A stretch of 64,000 nucleotides of DNA from Lewinellaceae bacterium (lineage in GTDB: Bacteria; Bacteroidota; Bacteroidia; Chitinophagales; Saprospiraceae), in assembly GCA_016719605.1 (NCBI GenBank), contig JADJYW010000012.1:62001-126000 (forward strand), given 5' to 3'. Position numbers and translations under genes: made by a program. Position 1 is the first letter of the stretch, and each line of letters opens with the position of its first letter. Positions 47,152 to 55,656 of this stretch are shown one piece after another. The notes under the pieces were generated by a model. It ran no database searches, was not told where the DNA came from, and saw only the letters and a list, made by a program, of their open reading frames with translations.

Positions 47152-47700
47152 TCACTTGCGCGGTGTCCACACGATTTCCGATGCCCCGGCCAGGTGCCCG
47201 AGGTAGCGGGCAAGCATGAAAAAATAATCGGAAAGCCGGTTGAGGTACTGCAAAATCAGGGCTTCTGCTGGTTCGTATTCGTGCAGCGCCACGGCACAGC
47301 GCTCGGCTCGCCGGCATACAGTCCGGCAAACATGGCATAGCGACACGGTGGGGAAACCACCCGGCAGAATGAAGTTTTTCAATTCCGGCAGTTGGTTGTC
47401 CATGGCATCCATGGCATTTTCGAGTATTTGGATGTCGGCCTCCCACAGGTCGGCGGGCATTGGTTGGGCGGGGTCGGAGGCCAGTGCGGCTCCAATGGAG
47501 AAGAGGCGGTGCTGGATTTGCCGAAGCAACTCGCGCACCGCCTCTTCTTCGAGGGAATCGTGGAGCAGCCCGATGAACGCGTTGAGTTCGTCCACGGTGC
47601 CGTATGCATCCACACGGATATGGCTTTTGGATACCCGGCTGCCTCCAAAGAGGCCCGTTTCACCCGTGTCGCCGGTTTTGGTATAAATTCGGAATGGCAT
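47152..47700 (-). CDS. Cob(I)alamin adenosyltransferase, PduO type
   Basis: A 182-residue protein. The N-terminal IYTKTGDTGETGLFGGSRV is the ATP-binding signature, RVDAYGTVDELNAFIG carries the conserved arginine and aspartate-glutamate, and FILPGGFPTVSLCHVCRTVCRRAER is the helix of the active site. NRLSDYFFMLARY closes the domain. It transfers adenosyl from ATP to cobalamin, making coenzyme B12. It is read after the upstream secreted protein gene with a 4-base gap. MetH and a B12-type radical SAM protein also lie in the window. Confidence 0.93.
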   Translation of the reverse strand: MPFRIYTKTGDTGETGLFGGSRVSKSHIRVDAYGTVDELNAFIGLLHDSLEEEAVRELLRQIQHRLFSIGAALASDPAQPMPADLWEADIQILENAMDAMDNQLPELKNFILPGGFPTVSLCHVCRTVCRRAERCAVALHEYEPAEALILQYLNRLSDYFFMLARYLGHLAGASEIVWTPRK

Positions 47701-47704
47701 GGGT

Positions 47705-48319
47705 TCAATTGCCCTTGCCGGGCGAAGTTCCTTTGGTTCGGCCGGCATCAATGGCGGTAGGCGTGGTGGTGGCAGGGGTGGTGGTGGCGTCCAATGGAGA
47801 TGTGCTGCTGCCATCGGGTGTTTTTTGCAACTGACCTTGCGAGGAGCCTTGAGCGGTTTTTTTGGACAACTCGTCATCTTTGGGCAAGATGTTTACTGCG
47901 CGGTTGTTTAGTGCTTCCCAGGTATAAGGCGCCCATTCGCTCAGCGGTTTCTTCAGATGCTCTTTTTGCGTGTGTTCTTGTGCCGATGTGATCCAGATGC
48001 GCATGGTCGTTTTAAATTTGTTATCGCAAGCCTCGACCACTTTGGCATATACTTCGTCGGTAGCCGGCGGGATCAATTCAAGGCACGTCACGGCATGTTC
48101 CGCAACCTCCCATTTTTCCAAAATACGGCCGAACTCCAGGATATCACGGAGTGCCTTGGTGTCTTTGGAAGCGGCTTTTTTCACCATGCCCTTGTAGTCA
48201 AGTTTGAGCTGGTCCGCTACTTTGAGGACATTTTCCGATATGTATACTTTTTTTTGTGCAAAAACTGCGGGCGCGGCAAACAACAACAGCGCGAGATTTA
48301 CCAGGAGAGCCTTTTTCAT
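47705..48319 (-). CDS. Secreted hypothetical protein, Thr/Ser-rich C-terminus
   Basis: A 204-residue protein with signal peptide (residues 1-21, AAPAVFAQ). The middle is helical and charged (VADQLKLDYKGMVKKAA, RILEKWEVAEHAVTCLEL). The last 45 residues are rich in threonine, serine, proline and alanine, as in disordered tails. I do not recognise a family. The ATG at 48319 begins just before the signal peptide, and an upstream extension would add 10 polar residues. It is co-transcribed with the adenosyltransferase gene, but a functional link is not evident. Confidence 0.7.
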   Translation of the reverse strand: MKKALLVNLALLLFAAPAVFAQKKVYISENVLKVADQLKLDYKGMVKKAASKDTKALRDILEFGRILEKWEVAEHAVTCLELIPPATDEVYAKVVEACDNKFKTTMRIWITSAQEHTQKEHLKKPLSEWAPYTWEALNNRAVNILPKDDELSKKTAQGSSQGQLQKTPDGSSTSPLDATTTPATTTPTAIDAGRTKGTSPGKGN

Positions 48320-48429
48320 AAAATTGTGACATGAGTGGTTTAGAAACATCGGGCAAAGATGCGGGATTTGGGGCGAATTTTTCTGTGACAGGTAGTTCGG
48401 GCTGTTTTTTTTGCTGACCGTAAAATTCC

Positions 48430-48437
48430 TACTTTTG
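48430..48437 (+). promoter_or_regulatory. -7 promoter element (TACTTTTG) of the YebC gene
   Basis: TACTTTTG ends 41 bases before the ATG. A TTG at 48411 lies 16 bases upstream, slightly short of the usual 17-23 spacing. Confidence 0.5.
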
Positions 48438-48478
48438 CGCGCTTTTTAAATTCACCAACAAATTAATTCCACACGCAC

Positions 48479-49195
48479 ATGGGACGCGCGTTTGAATTCC
48501 GCAAAGAACGAAAGTTCAAGCGATGGGCCGGAATGGCCAAAACCTTCACCCGAATTGGTCGGGAAATCGCCCTCGCGGTAAAATCGGGCGGTGCCAGCCC
48601 GGACTACAATCCCCGCCTGCGTATCGCTATTCAGAATGCTAAGGCGGCGAATATGCCCAAAACCAACGTCGAAAACGCCATTAAAAAGGCCGCCGGCAAA
48701 GATGCCGAGAACTTTCAGGAGGTGGTGTACGAGGGCTACGGCCCACACGGAATTGCGGTGCTCGTGGAAACGGCTACAGACAACCCCACCCGCACGGTGG
48801 CTAACGTGCGGATGTACTTCGACCGCTGCGGTGGCGCATTGGGCGTGTCCGGCAGCGTGAGCTATATGTTCAATCGCAAGGGTATGTTCAAGGCCAAAGA
48901 GGAGGGACACAACTGGGAAGAACTGGAACTGGAACTCATTGACGCCGGGCTGGAGGAGATCAAAATCGAGGACGGTGAGGTTTTGCTTTATACGGATTTC
49001 ACCGACTTCGGCGCTATGCAAAAAGCGCTCGAAGAGCGGGGAATCGAACCAACCAGCGCGCAACTGGAGTGGCTGCCAACCATGACCAAAAAGCTGAGTG
49101 ACACCGAGGTTGATCAGGTAATTAAACTCATTGACCGCCTCGAAGAGGATGACGATGTGCTGAACGTATTCCACACGATGGACATGTCGGAATAA
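48479..49195 (+). CDS. YebC/PmpR family protein (TACO1-like)
   Basis: A 238-residue protein matching the YebC family: FEFRKERKFKRWAGMAKTFTRIGREI at the start, NPRLRIAIQNAKAANMPKTNVENAIKKAAG, then EGYGPHGIAVLVETATDNPTRTVANVR and SVSYMFNRKGMF. The C-terminal acidic part matches the family's usual end. YebC proteins have been described as transcription regulators and more recently as ribosome-associated factors that relieve stalling. Length and motifs are normal, and the own -7 box upstream suggests it is transcribed alone. Confidence 0.93.
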   Translation: MGRAFEFRKERKFKRWAGMAKTFTRIGREIALAVKSGGASPDYNPRLRIAIQNAKAANMPKTNVENAIKKAAGKDAENFQEVVYEGYGPHGIAVLVETATDNPTRTVANVRMYFDRCGGALGVSGSVSYMFNRKGMFKAKEEGHNWEELELELIDAGLEEIKIEDGEVLLYTDFTDFGAMQKALEERGIEPTSAQLEWLPTMTKKLSDTEVDQVIKLIDRLEEDDDVLNVFHTMDMSE

Positions 49196-49228
49196 GGTAA
49201 GTCGCCCCCTCTTGCTCTTTGCCCTTTG

Positions 49229-50122
49229 CTAATGGGTTGTTTCCCCGTAAGGGGTCGGATCGGGCAGCATGGGCACATTGTCCGGGTCCCATGTCCACAA
49301 ACCTTGCTCGAATTCCCGGCGCATCAGGACTGTGTTGGCTTCATGTTCTTTGATCGGCATGCGGGGGAATTTGTATTTTTCCCACAAGGCTGCGAGATCA
49401 AATGCGGTGTTCATGGCAATACTCTCGCGCAGGGCGTATATGTAGGCCAGGCTGTCGGTGCGCCGCTGGAGCCAGTCATTGATGGTGAGGGCGGGGTCGC
49501 CATGGCCGGGTATGAGGCGGGTAAACCAGTTCCGGTCGTGGATGCGCGGAAGTTTTTCCAGGGTTTTTTCATACTCCACGCTGCTGTGGTAGATGAACGG
49601 GAATTCGATGTTGGACAGGTAGTCGCCGGCGATGCACAACCCCAGTTGCCACACGACCACCATCATGCTGTCGGCCGTATGGCCGGGCGTCAGGTAAAAC
49701 GCCATCTTGGTGCCGTGGTGGCGGTACTGCACCGCGTCCCGATATACTTTGAAGTCGGCTTCCGGGTACTCGAGCGGATAGGATCGTTTGATGTAGTACT
49801 GTTCATCAAAATCGAGCATTTGCTCTACGATGGCTATTCGTTGCGGATTTTCAACCATCAGCTCGCTCATAAACACCTTGTCGGCCCGAAACGCTTTGTA
49901 GCCGATGATGTGGTCGAAATCGGAATGGGTAAATACCAGAAATACGGATCGTTCTTCCCGGATGGAATCTACATATTCCCGGATAGCAGCCACCTCGTCG
50001 GGCAGCCACGCGGGGTCCACCACAAGGATAAGATCGTCCGTTTTGACCACGGTCGAGTTGGTCTGGAACAAAGCACTTTGAAAAATAGTGATGTTCGGAT
50101 CTCGGAAAAGAATCTTGCTCAT
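49229..50122 (-). CDS. MBL-fold metallo-hydrolase
   Basis: A 297-residue protein with a metallo-beta-lactamase fold. The usual HxHxDH is THSDFDH here, so the second histidine is replaced by aspartate. TPGHTADSM carries the next ligand, and the aspartate ligand appears in CIAGDYLSN. RLIPGHGDPALT provides the last histidine. The change may shift metal preference. The substrate is unknown. The gene is divergent from der. Confidence 0.82.
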   Translation of the reverse strand: MSKILFRDPNITIFQSALFQTNSTVVKTDDLILVVDPAWLPDEVAAIREYVDSIREERSVFLVFTHSDFDHIIGYKAFRADKVFMSELMVENPQRIAIVEQMLDFDEQYYIKRSYPLEYPEADFKVYRDAVQYRHHGTKMAFYLTPGHTADSMMVVVWQLGLCIAGDYLSNIEFPFIYHSSVEYEKTLEKLPRIHDRNWFTRLIPGHGDPALTINDWLQRRTDSLAYIYALRESIAMNTAFDLAALWEKYKFPRMPIKEHEANTVLMRREFEQGLWTWDPDNVPMLPDPTPYGETTH

Positions 50123-50177
50123 TAAGGCTCTCGGATTGGAATGGTCGGGGGAGGGAAGATGAGTGGCAGGAAAACGC

Positions 50178-50185
50178 TACCTTTG
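50178..50185 (+). promoter_or_regulatory. -7 promoter element (TACCTTTG), probably of der
   Basis: TACCTTTG in the intergenic region between the divergent MBL and der genes, 104 bases before the der ATG. No good -33 box was seen at standard spacing. Confidence 0.4.
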
Positions 50186-50289
50186 TGGCCCTTGAAAACT
50201 TTGTGGCTTTCGCAGACGGGGCACAAATGTATGATTCGGGCGCCACAAAAGTACACAAACCATCCCCCCGTCCAAACACCTGATTAAAA

Positions 50290-51590
50290 ATGGGAAATAT
50301 CGTCGCCATTGTTGGCAGACCTAATGTAGGCAAATCCACCCTGTACAACCGCTTAGTCGGCTCCCGGGATGCTATTACGGATGACTTTTCAGGCGTGACC
50401 CGCGACCGCAAGTACGGGTTTTGCGAGTGGAACGGCAAACGTTTTACGGTGGTGGACACCGGTGGCTTGTACACGGCTCGAAAGACGTGTTCGAGTCGGC
50501 TATCCGCGACCAGGCCCGCGTCGCCATCGAAGAAGCGGCCGTTATTTTATTCATGGTAGACGCCCAAACAGGTATCACCGACCTCGACGAGGAACTCGCC
50601 CGGCTGCTGCGCCGGTCAACCAAACCGGTGTTTTTGGTTGTCAACAAAGTAGACAGCCACCGCAGCCTTCTGGAAGCCAACGAGTTTTGGAGCCTCGGCT
50701 TCGAGGAAACCCACTTCGTGGCATCTATCAGCGGCAGTGGAACGGGCGACCTGCTCGATGAAGTGGTTGAGCACATCGTGGCCGATCCGGTTTTGGAAAC
50801 GGAACTGCCCAAATTTGCGATCATTGGCCGCCCCAATGTGGGTAAATCATCGTTGACCAATGCTTTGCTCGGAGAAGATCGCAACATTGTGACCGATGTG
50901 GCCGGCACTACCCGCGATCCGATCCACTCCGTGTACAACAAGTATGGCAACAATTTCATGCTCATTGATACCGCCGGCATCCGAAAAAAAGCCAAGGTGG
51001 AGGAAGACCTGGAATTTTACTCCGTCATGCGGGCCATACGGGCCGTGGAGGAATCCGATGTGTGCCTCCTGGTGCTGGATGCCACGCAGGGGATCGAAGC
51101 GCAAGACCTGAGTATCTTGCGTTTGGTACAAAAACGCCACAAGGGCATCGTGATCTTAGTCAACAAATGGGACCTGATGCAAAAAGAAACGAACACCGCA
51201 CGCGACTACGAGGCGGCCATCAAAAAACGCCTCGAACCGTTCGACGACATACCGATTCTGTTCATTTCTGCGCTCGACAAGCAGCGCATTTTCCAGGCAG
51301 TAGATGCGGCAATGGAGGTGTACGCCAACCGTACGCAAAAGATCAAAACCTCCCAGCTGAACGAACTGATGCTCGACATCATCGAGCGGACACCACCGCC
51401 CTCGGTGAAAGGCCGCTATCCGAAGTTCAAATACGTTACCCAACTGCCCACGCACTTTCCCTCGTTCGCCTTTTTCGTGAACAACCCCAACTGGGTGCGC
51501 GATTCTTATGTGCAGTTTCTGGAAAATAAACTGCGCGAAAATTTCAACTTCACAGGCGTGCCGATTGAGGTCTATATGCGAGCGAAATAG
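50290..51590 (+). CDS. der: Ribosome-assembly GTPase Der/EngA (apparent single-base frameshift)
   Basis: Two tandem GTPase domains. The first opens with [16 protein letters not shown] and reaches VVDTGG, then the frame is lost at about 50465. The sequence continues in another frame with [20 protein letters not shown]. One missing base in GGCTTGTAC explains it, and the corrected length is 433 residues. The second domain has [28 protein letters not shown] and [10 protein letters not shown], followed by the KH-like C-terminal domain. Der is essential for large-subunit assembly in studied bacteria. A real frameshift is therefore unlikely, and this marks the consensus as error-prone here. Confidence 0.9.
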
Positions 51591-51629
51591 GGCGCCAGGC
51601 TCGCCCCCAAAACAAAAAAGCACAAAAAC

Positions 51630-52496
51630 ATGCGACTACTTGCCACCTTCTTTTTCTTCGCGCTGCTGCTGTCTGCCTGCAAGGACGAGCCGGAGCGTAT
51701 TCCTGCCTATATCCGGATCGAACCGTTTGCGGTGGATGCCGCGGGCGGCGCCGGTTGGCAAAAAATAACGGACGCGTGGGTGTATGTGAACGACCGTTTT
51801 CTGGGAGGCTACTCCCTGCCGGCTATGGTGCCCGTACTGGATGAAGGGGAAGGTGACATTTTGATTTTTCCGGGCGTCAAGGAAAATGGTTTGCTGCAAA
51901 CCCCCGGCGTTTATCCGTTTTTGGAACGCTACGAGGGCAAAACAATGCTCGAACCGGGTCAGACAGCTACCGTGCAGCCTGTTACCCGTTATTTGCCTGA
52001 GGCCATATTTCCGTGGACGGTGGAGCGCGCGTCGTTCAACGTCACCACCATCGTGCTGGAAGATCGGGACGGCGATCCCTCCACTACATTTGAACTGACA
52101 ACCGACGGCGCCTTCGAGGGGCGGTCGGTCAAATTGACGGTGGACACGATACACAGCCTCAATGAAATAGCGACCGAACAAGTGGAAAATCTACCGTCCA
52201 CGGGCGCCCGAGCGGTTTGGTTAGAAATGCACTACCGCAACGATCTGCCATTCGAACTCTGGTTGCTCGGCACGGAAGGCAGTAGCGCCAACGAAGTAGC
52301 CCAGCCCATTTACCAGTTCTCCACTTCGGAAAACTGGAACAAGATATACTTCAACCTGACGGAATTTCTGGTAGCCTCGCAGCAGGATAAATACCGCCTG
52401 TTTGTTCGCGTAGCTTTGCAACGAAATGTGTCGGGGAAATTTGAGCAACAAACGGGCGCGGTTTTTCTGGACAATCTGCGCCTGATCCATTTCTAA
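51630..52496 (+). CDS. Hypothetical lipoprotein
   Basis: A 288-residue lipoprotein with lipobox FALLLSAC (Cys17). The mature part is beta-rich with aromatic and acidic residues: RIEPFAVDAAGGAG, VYVNDRFLGGYSLPA, VVLDEGEGDILIFPGVKEN-like strands, and a C-terminal galactose-binding-like strand set (FLDNLRLIHF). No named family was recognised. It lies between der and the priming glycosyltransferase and may share the der transcript. Confidence 0.7.
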   Translation: MRLLATFFFFALLLSACKDEPERIPAYIRIEPFAVDAAGGAGWQKITDAWVYVNDRFLGGYSLPAMVPVLDEGEGDILIFPGVKENGLLQTPGVYPFLERYEGKTMLEPGQTATVQPVTRYLPEAIFPWTVERASFNVTTIVLEDRDGDPSTTFELTTDGAFEGRSVKLTVDTIHSLNEIATEQVENLPSTGARAVWLEMHYRNDLPFELWLLGTEGSSANEVAQPIYQFSTSENWNKIYFNLTEFLVASQQDKYRLFVRVALQRNVSGKFEQQTGAVFLDNLRLIHF

Positions 52497-52526
52497 TCGT
52501 TCGTTCACCAATCAACGAGACCAACC

Positions 52527-53945
52527 TTGTCGCGCGCTAAACGTCAACGCGATACCTTTTTCTACGGAGTGGCCGATTTCCTGATGGCCATGCTCGCCTG
52601 GGTATTGTTTTTCCTGTATCGAAAAAAAATGGAGGGCACCCCATTTTCGTGGGACGTGTTCAACGATTCCAACCTTTTTTTGGGCGCGCTCATCGTACCG
52701 ATTGGGTGGGTGCTGCTGTACGCTATTTTTGACCATTACACCGACATCTACCGGCTTTCGCGGTTGGCTACCCTGAGCCGCACATTTTTTCTGTCCTTCC
52801 TCGGCATCCTGTTCCTGTTTTTTACCCTGATCCTCGATGATGTGGTGCGCGACTACCACACCTACTACAATTCCTTTCTGACCCTTTTTGCTCTGCATTT
52901 TTTGCTGACCGCGTTCATGCGCATGGTATTGCTCACCCGGGCCAGTCGCCGCCTGAAAGCGGGCCAAGTCGCGTTCAATACCCTGCTGGTTGGCGGAAAC
53001 CAAAATGCCATTGACTTGTACCAGGATGTCAGCGGGCGCAAAAAGAGCCTCGGTAACAAATTCATTGGCTATGTGGATATCAACGGAAGCAGTCCGCTGC
53101 TTGGCAACCATATAGCCAGACTCGGCAGTCTGGATGACCTGCCGGGCATCATCCGGGAGCATCAGGTCGAGGAGGTGATTATTGCAATCGAAACCAGCGA
53201 GCACAATTTGCTGCGCAATATCCTGGATACCCTGTTCGATTTTGGCGATCAGGTACTGGTAAAAATTATCCCGGACATGTACGACATCCTGCTTGGTACC
53301 GTGAAAATGACCCACGTTTACGGGGCGGTGCTGATCGAGATTCGGCAGGAACTGATGCCCAAGTGGCAACGGGTGGTGAAACGCGGGCTGGACGTGCTGG
53401 TTAGCCTGCTGGTGCTGGCGCTGTTGTCGCCCTTGTTGTTGTACATCGCTATCCGGGTGCGACTTTCCTCGCCGGGGCCGATTTTTTTCCGGCAAGAGCG
53501 CGCCGGATTGCAGGGGCGGCCGTTCACTATTTTCAAATTCCGGTCCATGTACACCGATGCGGAAAAGTTTGGCCCGCAGCTCTCACAGGAAAACGACCCG
53601 CGCTGCACCCCCTGGGGCGCCATCATGCGCAAATGGCGGCTGGATGAAATTCCGAATTTCTGGAACGTACTGCGCGGCGATATGTCGCTGGTAGGGCCGC
53701 GCCCGGAGCGCCGGCATTTCATAGACCAGATCGTGGCGCAAAACCCGCATTACCGGCACTTGCTCAAGGTGCGCCCCGGAATCACCTCGTGGGGACAAGT
53801 GAAATATGGCTATGCCTCCACCGTGGAGGAAATGCTCCAGCGCCTGAAGTTTGACCTGTTGTACATCGAGAACATGTCGCTGGCGCTCGATTTCAAGATC
53901 ATGTTCTACACGGTGCTGGTGCTGATGCAGGGGCGGGGGAAGTAG
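52527..53945 (+). CDS. Priming polyprenyl glycosylphosphotransferase (WcaJ-type)
   Basis: A 472-residue protein with TTG start. About five N-terminal transmembrane helices (MAMLAWVLFFLYRK onward) are followed by a CoA-binding-like domain (LLVGGNQNAIDLYQDV) and a C-terminal bacterial sugar transferase domain. The latter has KRGLDVLVSLLVLALLSPLL, FRQERAGLQGRPFTIFKFRS, and the catalytic motifs RKWRLDEIPNFWNVLRGDMS with VGPRPERRHF. It starts repeat-unit assembly by transferring a sugar-phosphate to undecaprenyl phosphate. It belongs functionally with the EPS locus 15 kb away but is separated from it. Confidence 0.92.
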   Translation: MSRAKRQRDTFFYGVADFLMAMLAWVLFFLYRKKMEGTPFSWDVFNDSNLFLGALIVPIGWVLLYAIFDHYTDIYRLSRLATLSRTFFLSFLGILFLFFTLILDDVVRDYHTYYNSFLTLFALHFLLTAFMRMVLLTRASRRLKAGQVAFNTLLVGGNQNAIDLYQDVSGRKKSLGNKFIGYVDINGSSPLLGNHIARLGSLDDLPGIIREHQVEEVIIAIETSEHNLLRNILDTLFDFGDQVLVKIIPDMYDILLGTVKMTHVYGAVLIEIRQELMPKWQRVVKRGLDVLVSLLVLALLSPLLLYIAIRVRLSSPGPIFFRQERAGLQGRPFTIFKFRSMYTDAEKFGPQLSQENDPRCTPWGAIMRKWRLDEIPNFWNVLRGDMSLVGPRPERRHFIDQIVAQNPHYRHLLKVRPGITSWGQVKYGYASTVEEMLQRLKFDLLYIENMSLALDFKIMFYTVLVLMQGRGK

Positions 53946-55499
53946 TTATTTTTCTTGTTGGGGAGAAATTTTTACCCAAAACTCCGAGCCTTGTTCTTCT
54001 GTACTGACGAAGCCGATCTCCCCATTCATTAGTTCCACATAACGTTTTACAATATACAGCCCCAGTCCCGTGCCCTGCACATTGGTGACGTTGGTTGCCC
54101 GGAAAAAACGGCTGAACAGATGTCGCTGGTCGGCTTTCGGAATGCCCATGCCCTGGTCAATCACCTGCAGCAGTACTTCCGTTTGCGTGATGGTGGTGCG
54201 CACCCGGATGGTGGTATTTTCGGGCGAGTACTTGATGGCGTTGGAAAACAGATTGAGCAAAACGTGCTTGAACAGGGCGGGGTCCAGCATGGCAATAGCC
54301 GGGCCTTCATGCTGATAGTCCAATACCTGACCCGGACGGAAAAGCCCCCGGATTTCGCTGATGACTTCTTCGATCATCTCGGGCAGGTCGGTCTCGCGCA
54401 GGTTGGGTTCGGTTTTGTCCTCTTCCAGTTTGCCGAGCGATAGAAACTCGGTGAGGATCGTGTTCAGGTTGTTTACTGCCGTTTTGATGCGCAGGCCGTG
54501 TTTTTTTATTTGCTCAAAGTCTTGCCGATCGGCATACGTCATGATGAGCGCTGCCGAGGAAAGTACCGTGCTGAGTGGCGTGCGAAACTCATGCGATGCC
54601 ATGGACACGAACCGGCTTTTGAGTTCGCCCACTTCGCGTTCGGCGGCCAGAGCGGCAGCCAGATCATTTTTGGCTTGTTCCAGTGCGTGGGTGCGGTCGC
54701 GCACCTTCTCTTCGAGGCCTTCGTTCAGGTTTTGCAGCGCCACGGCCAATTGTTCCAGTTTTTGATTTTGCCGCACAATGCGCTGTTCATGTTCTTTGCG
54801 GATGGTGTTGTCTACGACAAAAGCCATGACAAATTCCCCCTTTCCCGTGTGGAACGGGCTGAGGCTAACCTCTACCGGAAACTCTGTGCCATCCTTGCGC
54901 AGGGCGTACAGGTCATAACCGGCGCCCATGGCCCTCGGGTGTGGACTGGCATGGTAGTCGTTTCGATGTCGGGTATGGGAGCGGGACAGCCGGTTCGGGA
55001 TCAGGATTTCCACGGCTTCGCCGATCAATTCCTCGGCGTTGTAGCCAAACAGCTGTTCCGTAGCCGGATTGACCCGCACGATCTCGCCGCGATGGTTGGT
55101 CACCAAAATACCGTTGGTCGCAAAGCGAAACAGCGCGTGAAACTGTTCTTCCTGTTCCGTTTCATCACGCCGCATGGTGAGAATGGTAATGACTAAATAT
55201 GCCCCTGTCCAGATGCCGGCAATGCTGAGTGCCCGGGCAAACAACAGCTGGTCGAGCGGTGCTTCACTGCCATTCTGGTAGCGGATGATGACGGCTCCGA
55301 TGGTTAGTGTCGTGGCAATGACACCCAGCAAAACCACGTCGTTCCGCTCCCGAAACAGAAGCCCCAGCATGATGACCAGGAGATAAATAAAAGACAAATT
55401 ACTCTCCTCAACCAGCCAGGCATCCAGCACGAAAATGCTGGCTGTAAACAACCAGATCAGAAGAGTGGGGGAGGGGCCAAGGGTTGTTTTTAAGGACAT
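53946..55499 (-). CDS. Membrane PAS sensor histidine kinase
   Basis: A 517-residue protein from the ATG at 55499. Three N-terminal helices (to about 108) are followed by a PAS domain (about 115-235, with FRFATNGILVTNHRGEIVRVNPA and ALRKDGTEFPVEVSLSPF) and a coiled linker. The dimerisation box has the phosphorylated histidine H303 in SMASHEFRTPLS. The ATPase has N-box LLNLFSNAIKYSPEN, DQGMGIPK and GTGLGLYIVKRY. No response regulator gene is adjacent, so it is an orphan kinase. Its stop abuts the stop of the priming transferase with no spacing. Confidence 0.92.
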   Translation of the reverse strand: MSLKTTLGPSPTLLIWLFTASIFVLDAWLVEESNLSFIYLLVIMLGLLFRERNDVVLLGVIATTLTIGAVIIRYQNGSEAPLDQLLFARALSIAGIWTGAYLVITILTMRRDETEQEEQFHALFRFATNGILVTNHRGEIVRVNPATEQLFGYNAEELIGEAVEILIPNRLSRSHTRHRNDYHASPHPRAMGAGYDLYALRKDGTEFPVEVSLSPFHTGKGEFVMAFVVDNTIRKEHEQRIVRQNQKLEQLAVALQNLNEGLEEKVRDRTHALEQAKNDLAAALAAEREVGELKSRFVSMASHEFRTPLSTVLSSAALIMTYADRQDFEQIKKHGLRIKTAVNNLNTILTEFLSLGKLEEDKTEPNLRETDLPEMIEEVISEIRGLFRPGQVLDYQHEGPAIAMLDPALFKHVLLNLFSNAIKYSPENTTIRVRTTITQTEVLLQVIDQGMGIPKADQRHLFSRFFRATNVTNVQGTGLGLYIVKRYVELMNGEIGFVSTEEQGSEFWVKISPQQEK

Positions 55500-55610
55500 G
55501 ATGGGTTGGTTCGATGATACAAGAACATGCTCCTGCTTCGAGCGGGCATAAAAGTAGGGTGTATTGCTCAATTGGGGTCTGCCGGTACCGGTCAGGCTTG
55601 TAAAATCCTG

Positions 55611-55618
55611 TACCTTCG
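55611..55618 (+). promoter_or_regulatory. -7 promoter element (TACCTTCG) of the thiolase gene
   Basis: TACCTTCG followed by CCGCCG, ending 38 bases before the ATG at 55657. Confidence 0.45.
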
Positions 55619-55656
55619 CCGCCGTCATTTTTCAAAACACTTCAAACAGATATTCC

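Noticed and set aside
50455..50480. Programmed frameshift in der
   Set aside because: No slippery heptamer or downstream structure is obvious, and similar single-base losses occur in many genes here.
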